Assembly (NCBI GenBank): GCA_030549955.1
Contig: JAUQQI010000030.1
Location: 1-18,345 of the forward strand
DNA from: Chloroflexota bacterium
GTDB lineage: Bacteria > Chloroflexota > Dehalococcoidia > JAUQQI01
DNA length: 18,345 nt
Direction of reading: 5' to 3'
Shown here: one piece after another, positions 13,749 to 18,345 of the stretch
How the letters are laid out: each line of letters starts with the position of its first letter
Position numbering within the stretch: the first letter of the stretch is position 1
The notes under the pieces: model-generated
Databases searched by the model: none
What the model saw: only the letters and a program-made list of their open reading frames with translations
What the model was told of the DNA's origin: nothing
Position numbers and translations under genes: made by a program

Positions 13749-14437
13749 GGTAGGCCTTTATCACCTCGGGATTGTTTATGACCTCTTCGGGCCGGCCCTC
13801 GGCAATTTTTACCCCGAAATCGAGGACAATGACCCGGTCCGAAAGGGGCATCACCACCTCCATCACGTGCTCGACCATCACCACCGTAATCCCGAGCTCG
13901 GCCCGGATCCGGCGTACAAGCTCGACCGCCTCCTGCCGCTCCTTCGGGTTAAGGCCGGCCATCACCTCGTCCAAAAGCAGAAGCTTAGGGCCAGTAGCCA
14001 GCGACCGGGCCAGCTCGACCCGCTTTTTCAGGGCAATCGGCAGCCCGTCGACCAGCTCATCCGCATACGCCGAAAGGCCCGCAAGCCCCAGGATATGCCG
14101 GGTGACCCCGGCCGCCCGGGCCGGGTTGGGGTTGCGCAACAGCGCCCCGACCATGACGTTCTCAAAGGCCGTAAGCCCCCGGAAAACCCGCACGACCTGG
14201 AACGTCCGGGCAATCCCGGCCCGGCAGACCCTGTCCGGGGGCCAGCCGGTGATATCGACCCCTTCGAACCGGACCCGGCCGCCCTCGGGCCGGTAAAACC
14301 CGGTTATGCAGTTAAAAAGGGTCGTCTTGCCAGCCCCATTCGGGCCGATGAGGCCGACAATCTCACCCGGGTAAACCGAAAAGGTGACCTCCTGGTTGGC
14401 CAGCAGGCCCCCAAACCGCTTGGAAAGCCTTTCGACC

Positions 14438-15436
14438 TCAAGCAGCGGGTCCGGCAACCTTGACCTCCCGGGTTTTTGGGGGCCGGCGCAGGCCCCGAAT
14501 CCAGGCGACAATCCCGTAGGGCTGAAGGACCGAGATGGCCATCACCAGCAGGCCGTAGATGGCCACGTCCAGGGCCCGGCCGGTCCCGCCCAGCAGCACC
14601 CGGGTCCCTTCTGACAGGCTTATCAGGATAATCGAGCCGATGACCGGCCCGGCCACCGTCCCGACCCCGCCCAGGACCGCCACCAGGACCACTAGCAACG
14701 AGATAGAGAATGCAAAGACGCTGGTGGGGTCGATGTAAAGGACATACATCGAGTAAAAGGAGCCCCCCAGCGACGTCAGGGCTGCCGTCATGGCGTAGGC
14801 AATGAGCTTGTAGCGGGTGATGTCGATGCCCAGGGAGCGGGCCGCATCCTGGTCGGCCCGGATGGCCCGGAAGTAATAGCCGAGCCGGCTGCGCCCAACC
14901 CAGACGTTGAGCAAGACTACCCCGATGAGCATCCCTAGGGCGATGTAATAATACGGCGTCTTGGACCGGTGGAACTGTAAATTCACAAAGCTTTCGGGCA
15001 GGATCGGCACGTAGATGCCCACCGCCCCGCCGACATACTCCCAGTTGGTAAAGATGGTCGCCACGATCTCGTTTAAGGCGATGGTAGCGATGGCAAAATA
15101 ATGGCCCCGGACCCGGAAGCAGGGGTAGCCCAGAATCACCGAGACAATCACCGCATTGACCGCCCCGACGGCCATCCCGACCCAGGGGCTTAAGCCCAGG
15201 TCCCGCAGAAGAATTACCGTCGTATAGGCCCCGATGCCGAAGTAGGTGGCATCCCCCAGGGAGACCTGGCCGGCGTAGCCGCCGATGATGTTCCAGGCCA
15301 GGCCCATCATCGCGTAAAGAAAGATCAAAATCATCACGTGCTGCGGATACGGCAGGGTGACCACCAGCGGAAAGACGATAAGCCCAAGGAGGAGAAGGCC
15401 CAGGGCCGCTGCCGGAAGAAGTTTGCCCCTCACCAT
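14438..15436 (-). CDS. livM: Branched-chain amino acid-type ABC transporter permease LivM
   Basis: A 332-residue permease with about nine to ten hydrophobic segments. Family landmarks are GLAWNIIGGYAGQVSLGDATYFGIGAY near the N-terminus and the cytoplasmic coupling loop AIRADQDAARSLGIDITRYK, which contacts the ATPases. GGVGTVAGPVIGS follows in the C-terminal half. It forms the membrane channel with LivH. ATG 15436 overlaps the livH stop by 7 nt. Substrate cannot be read from the permease. Confidence 0.95.
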   Translation of the reverse strand: MVRGKLLPAAALGLLLLGLIVFPLVVTLPYPQHVMILIFLYAMMGLAWNIIGGYAGQVSLGDATYFGIGAYTTVILLRDLGLSPWVGMAVGAVNAVIVSVILGYPCFRVRGHYFAIATIALNEIVATIFTNWEYVGGAVGIYVPILPESFVNLQFHRSKTPYYYIALGMLIGVVLLNVWVGRSRLGYYFRAIRADQDAARSLGIDITRYKLIAYAMTAALTSLGGSFYSMYVLYIDPTSVFAFSISLLVVLVAVLGGVGTVAGPVIGSIILISLSEGTRVLLGGTGRALDVAIYGLLVMAISVLQPYGIVAWIRGLRRPPKTREVKVAGPAA

Positions 15437-16293
15437 CGGCCAAAGAGCCCCTGGGGCCGCCAGAGAATCACCGCCATGTAGACCAGGTAGACCACGACCA
15501 TCTTGAAGGCCGGGCTGATAAACCCGGCCACCACCTGGACCAGGCCGATGATAAGGCCGCCGATGAAGGCCCCGGTTACGCTCCCGAAGCCGCCCAGGGC
15601 CACCACCACATATGAGGTCAGGGCGAAGACAGCCCCAACTTCCGGGTAGATGTAATAAAACATCGAAAGGAGGGCCCCGGCAACCCCAACGCAGGCCGCC
15701 CCAATACCCCAGGCCAGGGTGAACATCCGCTCGGTATCGATCCCCATCAGGGCCGCCGTCTGCCGGTCCTCGGAGGTGGCCTGGAGGGCCCGGCCCAGCT
15801 CGGTCCGGTAAATCAAAAGATAGACGGCCCCCGTGGCCAGCACCGCCCCGACCGCAGCCGCCACCTGGGGCAGGCCGAAAAAGACCCCCAACACCTCGAT
15901 GCGGCCGCCCAGCAGGGGCTCGGTAATCGACCTGAAATTAGGGCCCCAGAGGAACTGGGCCAGGCTCTTTAAAAAGACCGAAAGGCCGAAGGTGCAGAAG
16001 ATCTGGGCCAGCATCGGGGCATTGAGGATGTGCCGGATGAGGAGCTTGTGGGTAAGGACACCCACCACAAAAAGAAGCGGCCCGCAGACCAGGACCGAAA
16101 AGACCGGGTCCACGGCGAAGAGGGCGTAAAGCCAGAAGGCCGCAAACATGGCCAGCATTAAGAACTCGCCATGGGCAAAGTTGACGATGTCCATCACCCC
16201 GAAAATCAGGGTAAGGCCCACCGAAATGAGGGCAAAGACAAACCCGATAAGCAGGCCGCTAACGACGACCTGAACCAGCAGGTCGGGCGTCAT
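15430..16293 (-). CDS. livH: Branched-chain amino acid-type ABC transporter permease LivH
   Basis: A 287-residue permease with about eight hydrophobic segments. The N-terminus GLLIGFVFALISVGLTLIFGVMDIVNFAHGEF is the standard LivH opening. The coupling loop is ALQATSEDRQTAALMGID, and GGFGSVTGAFIGGLIIG with the ending WRPQGLFGRW completes the family pattern. It begins 4 nt after the livK stop and overlaps livM. Confidence 0.96.
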   Translation of the reverse strand: MTPDLLVQVVVSGLLIGFVFALISVGLTLIFGVMDIVNFAHGEFLMLAMFAAFWLYALFAVDPVFSVLVCGPLLFVVGVLTHKLLIRHILNAPMLAQIFCTFGLSVFLKSLAQFLWGPNFRSITEPLLGGRIEVLGVFFGLPQVAAAVGAVLATGAVYLLIYRTELGRALQATSEDRQTAALMGIDTERMFTLAWGIGAACVGVAGALLSMFYYIYPEVGAVFALTSYVVVALGGFGSVTGAFIGGLIIGLVQVVAGFISPAFKMVVVYLVYMAVILWRPQGLFGRW

Positions 16294-16297
16294 CGGC

Positions 16298-17614
16298 TCA
16301 CCGCTGGCTCCACTTCGGCATCGGCCAGACGATCTCCCGGGTGGCCAGGTCGAAGGGCCAGACGGTGTAGTACTGGCCGCCGATGATCTGCAGGTTTACA
16401 CCCTGGGCGTAGATGTTCTGGTGGGTCTTCTCGTCAAACTTGACCCCCTGCCAGGGCATGATGGTCTGGTCGCCGGGAATATTGGTGGCCAGCAGGGCCT
16501 GCCGGATCGCCTCCGGGTCAACAGACTTCGCCCGGTTAATGGCATCGGCCAGCACGAGCATGCCGGTGAACGCCCGGGCCGAGTTTTCGGTCATCGGCTG
16601 GCCGAACTTCTGCTGGAACATCTCGGCCACGGCCTTGGCCGCCGGGCGCTTTGCGGTGATATCCGCCGACCAGGCCGCCCGGGTGACGGCGTATTCGGCG
16701 TCTTTCCCAAGGGCCTTCGCGTACTGCGGGACGTCGGACCCTGCACTGTCGCCCCGCATCACCTGACGGTGATAGTCGAGCTGCTTGTAGGTCCGGATGA
16801 AGAGGATCAGGTCGGATGTATACGAAACCTGGAAGAGGACATCGGGGTTATTGGCCTTTATCCGCTGGACCTCGCTGGTGACATCAGACGTATTCGCCGG
16901 GTAAGCGATGTCGACAACGACCTGGTAGCCGTACTCCTGGGCATACTGCTTCGTTATCTTGTTCGCATCGGAGCCGTAGAGGGTATTTTCGTTGACGATG
17001 CCGATGGTCCGGACCTTGACGCCCTTTTTCTCCATGTCCCGGAGCAGGTCGAAGAGGTTCTTCCCAAAGGTGGCATCATGCGGCCCGGTCCGGAAAAACC
17101 ACTTGAAGCCCCGTTCGGTCAGGGAAGGCGAGGAGGACTCGGCGTTGACGTACGGCACCCCCATCCGCTCGGCGACCTGGGATGCGGTGGCTGTCACCGA
17201 GCTGTGGTAGGCCCCGATGAGGGCGACAACTTTCTCCTGGGTGATGAGCCGCTCGGCCTCAGCCTGGCCCCTTTCCGGGCTGCCGCCGTGGTCAGCCCAG
17301 ATAAGCTGAATCTTGGCCCCACCCAGGTTGGGGAGGCCCTCCTCCCGGGCCAGGGGCAAGGGAAGGTCGTACTTGCCGTTAACAATCTCGGCGGCGAGTT
17401 CGATCCCATACCGGCAGTCGAGGCCTGAGCTTGCCACCGGACCGGTCAGGGGATAGATGGCGCCAACCTTGACCTCGCGCGGCGCAGCCGGTGGGGCAGG
17501 GGGCTGACCTGCACCCGGTGCCGGCGTCCCTGTCTGAGCACAGCCGACCGCAAGCCCCCCGATCAGACCCACAAGCCCAAAGTTGAATTCCCGCCTGCTT
17601 ACTCGCCGGACCAC
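16298..17614 (-). CDS. livK: ABC transporter substrate-binding lipoprotein (LivJ/LivK family), Tat-type signal
   Basis: A 438-residue periplasmic-binding-protein type I family member (VKVGAIYPLTGPVASSG ... GIELAAEIVNG ... ALIGAYHSSVTATASQVAERMGVPYVN). The signal is S6-R7-R8-E-F-N-F, a twin-arginine motif, followed by GLVGLIGGLAVGC with lipobox C25. It is therefore likely exported folded and lipid-anchored. A Pro/Ala linker (27-45) follows. The start is GTG 17614, with GAGGAGGT (17629-17622 on the minus strand) 7 nt upstream. It heads the livK-H-M-G-F operon. The ligand is unknown: branched-chain amino acids fit the adjacent aminotransferase, while the hydantoinase gene behind it would suit an amide or cyclic ureide. 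Other members of this large family bind urea or aromatic acids. Confidence 0.93.
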   Translation of the reverse strand: MVRRVSRREFNFGLVGLIGGLAVGCAQTGTPAPGAGQPPAPPAAPREVKVGAIYPLTGPVASSGLDCRYGIELAAEIVNGKYDLPLPLAREEGLPNLGGAKIQLIWADHGGSPERGQAEAERLITQEKVVALIGAYHSSVTATASQVAERMGVPYVNAESSSPSLTERGFKWFFRTGPHDATFGKNLFDLLRDMEKKGVKVRTIGIVNENTLYGSDANKITKQYAQEYGYQVVVDIAYPANTSDVTSEVQRIKANNPDVLFQVSYTSDLILFIRTYKQLDYHRQVMRGDSAGSDVPQYAKALGKDAEYAVTRAAWSADITAKRPAAKAVAEMFQQKFGQPMTENSARAFTGMLVLADAINRAKSVDPEAIRQALLATNIPGDQTIMPWQGVKFDEKTHQNIYAQGVNLQIIGGQYYTVWPFDLATREIVWPMPKWSQR

Positions 17615-17663
17615 GCTTATAACCTCCTCTGACGCTTTAAATGCGCCGGTTATCTTTAAAGTT

Positions 17664-17691
17664 ATTATAGCTTTTCGACCTGCGGCGTCGG
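17664..17691 (-). promoter_or_regulatory. Probable promoter of the liv operon
   Basis: On the minus strand a perfect TATAAT (17669-17664) contains the TAA stop of the hydantoinase gene. CCGACG (17691-17686), at 16-bp spacing, matches TTGACA at 3 of 6 positions. The leader would be about 40 nt. The same AAAAGC precedes TATAAT here and at the MFS promoter. Confidence 0.5.
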
Positions 17692-18345
17692 GCCGCTCCG
17701 CAATGCCCTGGTAGCCTCGGAGTCGAGCCGGAGGGTATCGGGGTCGATGATGACGCCGTAGGCCGTCCGGGCGGCCTCGACCGACACGTAGCCGTCGACG
17801 ACATCAGCCAGGACCTGTTCCGGGTCCCGCTCGAGGGGGTTGCCGTAACCTCCGCCGCCGGGGAGCCGGAGGATGACCTCGGCACCCGGCTGAAGGATGA
17901 GCCGCTCCTTTGAATGGGGTCGCCGGCCATCGCTGATGAGCACCTCGCCCCGGGCCCCTTCGAAGCCCCCGAAGAGGCCCCGGGGGGCGAAAAGGGTCCG
18001 GTCGTACATGCACGAGAGCATCCAGGGACGGTCGGTCCGGACGCTCAGGCGGATCTCCTGGCCGAGGCCGCCGCGGTATCGCCCAGGTCCGCCCGAATCA
18101 GGCCGGACCTCTTTGCGCCTTATCAGAAGGGGCGACAGGCTTTCAACGACCTCGGTTGGGACCCCCATGATGCCGCTCGGGAAAGCTGTGTTCGACAGGC
18201 CGTCCTTGTTCGGCCGGGCACCGGTTCCCCCGGCCGTAAAGAAAATGTAGGTGTAGGGCCGGCCGCGGCGGCTGTCCCACCCGGCCGTCTGGACGTTCCA
18301 GATGTTGCCGGCCCCTTCGGCCATGACCCGGTCGGGAATGGCCTG
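17665..18345 (-). CDS. Hydantoinase B/oxoprolinase family protein, C-terminal fragment
   Basis: The last 226 residues of a gene that runs off the right edge. It reads openly from the first codon (QAIPDRVMAEGAGNIWNV), so the ATG at 18324 is internal rather than the start. Diagnostic parts are GGTGARPNKDGLSNTAFPSG, RRKEVRPDSGGPGRYRGGLGQE, the Gly-rich loop LPGGGGYGNPLERDP and DVVDGYVSVEAARTAYGV. These are hallmarks of the HyuB subunit of ATP-dependent N-methylhydantoinase, 5-oxoprolinase and acetone carboxylase relatives. The partner HyuA should lie just upstream, outside the window. The stop TAA is embedded in the liv operon's -10 box, so the liv genes may be read both from their own promoter and through from this gene. 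Confidence 0.93.
   Translation of the reverse strand, partial: QAIPDRVMAEGAGNIWNVQTAGWDSRRGRPYTYIFFTAGGTGARPNKDGLSNTAFPSGIMGVPTEVVESLSPLLIRRKEVRPDSGGPGRYRGGLGQEIRLSVRTDRPWMLSCMYDRTLFAPRGLFGGFEGARGEVLISDGRRPHSKERLILQPGAEVILRLPGGGGYGNPLERDPEQVLADVVDGYVSVEAARTAYGVIIDPDTLRLDSEATRALRSGPTPQVEKL

Noticed and set aside
14458..14511. ATG at 14511 as start of livG
   Set aside because: TTG 14457 has a well-placed GGGAGG and begins just before the conserved domain. The extra 18 residues overlap livM and are not conserved.
14304..15443. 379-residue minus-strand frame across livM
   Set aside because: It overlaps livM and the start of livG in another frame. The livM frame shows membrane helices and family motifs, and this one does not.
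16421..17428. 335-residue plus-strand frame opposite livK
   Set aside because: An antisense shadow of the substrate-binding protein gene, with no domain and no ribosome binding site.

Overview
The window is GC-rich bacterial DNA, densely coding on both strands with strong NNC/NNG codon bias and frequent GTG/TTG starts. Gene starts carry good Shine-Dalgarno sequences and the promoters carry TATAAT-type -10 boxes. The gene set is chromosomal and heterotrophic: a molybdenum hydroxylase, acid-sugar and glycolate-type oxidation, a class I-beta glutamine synthetase, ribosome maturation genes, branched-chain amino acid metabolism, a Liv-type ABC transporter and a hydantoinase/oxoprolinase. Nothing fixes the phylum. 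A GC-rich Chloroflexota, Armatimonadota, Actinomycetota or deep Bacillota lineage would all fit. No tRNA, rRNA, CRISPR array, insertion sequence or phage gene was seen.

Layout. Positions 2-283 (+) hold the tail of a CoxL/xanthine dehydrogenase-type molybdenum hydroxylase. A 400-bp non-coding gap (284-683) ends in a promoter for a tight operon pdxA2-like/glcF/glcD (684-4458, +). That operon converges on an MFS transporter (4455-5705, -) with overlapping stop codons. A DinB-family gene (-) and glnA (+) diverge around a 19-bp inverted repeat. glnA converges on rpsP-khpA-rimM (-) and is separated from it by a probable bidirectional terminator. rpsP and a TrmB-family regulator (+) diverge from overlapping promoters, and a 22-bp perfect palindrome lies just downstream of the regulator's promoter. 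The regulator heads a four-gene operon: regulator, two small membrane proteins, cupredoxin lipoprotein (9158-11057). An ilvE-like aminotransferase and a 3-hydroxyisobutyrate dehydrogenase-like gene (11163-13035, +) converge, again with overlapping stops, on livF-livG-livM-livH-livK (13032-17614, -). The 3' part of a hydantoinase B/oxoprolinase gene lies behind livK and runs off the right edge.

How the genes may work together. The Liv transporter next to a branched-chain aminotransferase and a 3-hydroxyisobutyrate dehydrogenase suggests uptake and breakdown of branched-chain amino acids. The adjacent hydantoinase gene leaves open that the transporter carries a cyclic amide. The pdxA2/glcF/glcD operon points to oxidation of a short hydroxy-acid.

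The best candidate for an undescribed system is the 9158-11057 operon. A TrmB-like regulator whose only four cysteines form a C-x3-C-x3-C-x2-C cluster is translationally coupled to two His-containing small membrane proteins and a type I copper lipoprotein. Its own promoter carries a perfect palindrome. A metal- or redox-responsive extracytoplasmic electron-transfer or copper-handling module is a reasonable but unproven reading.
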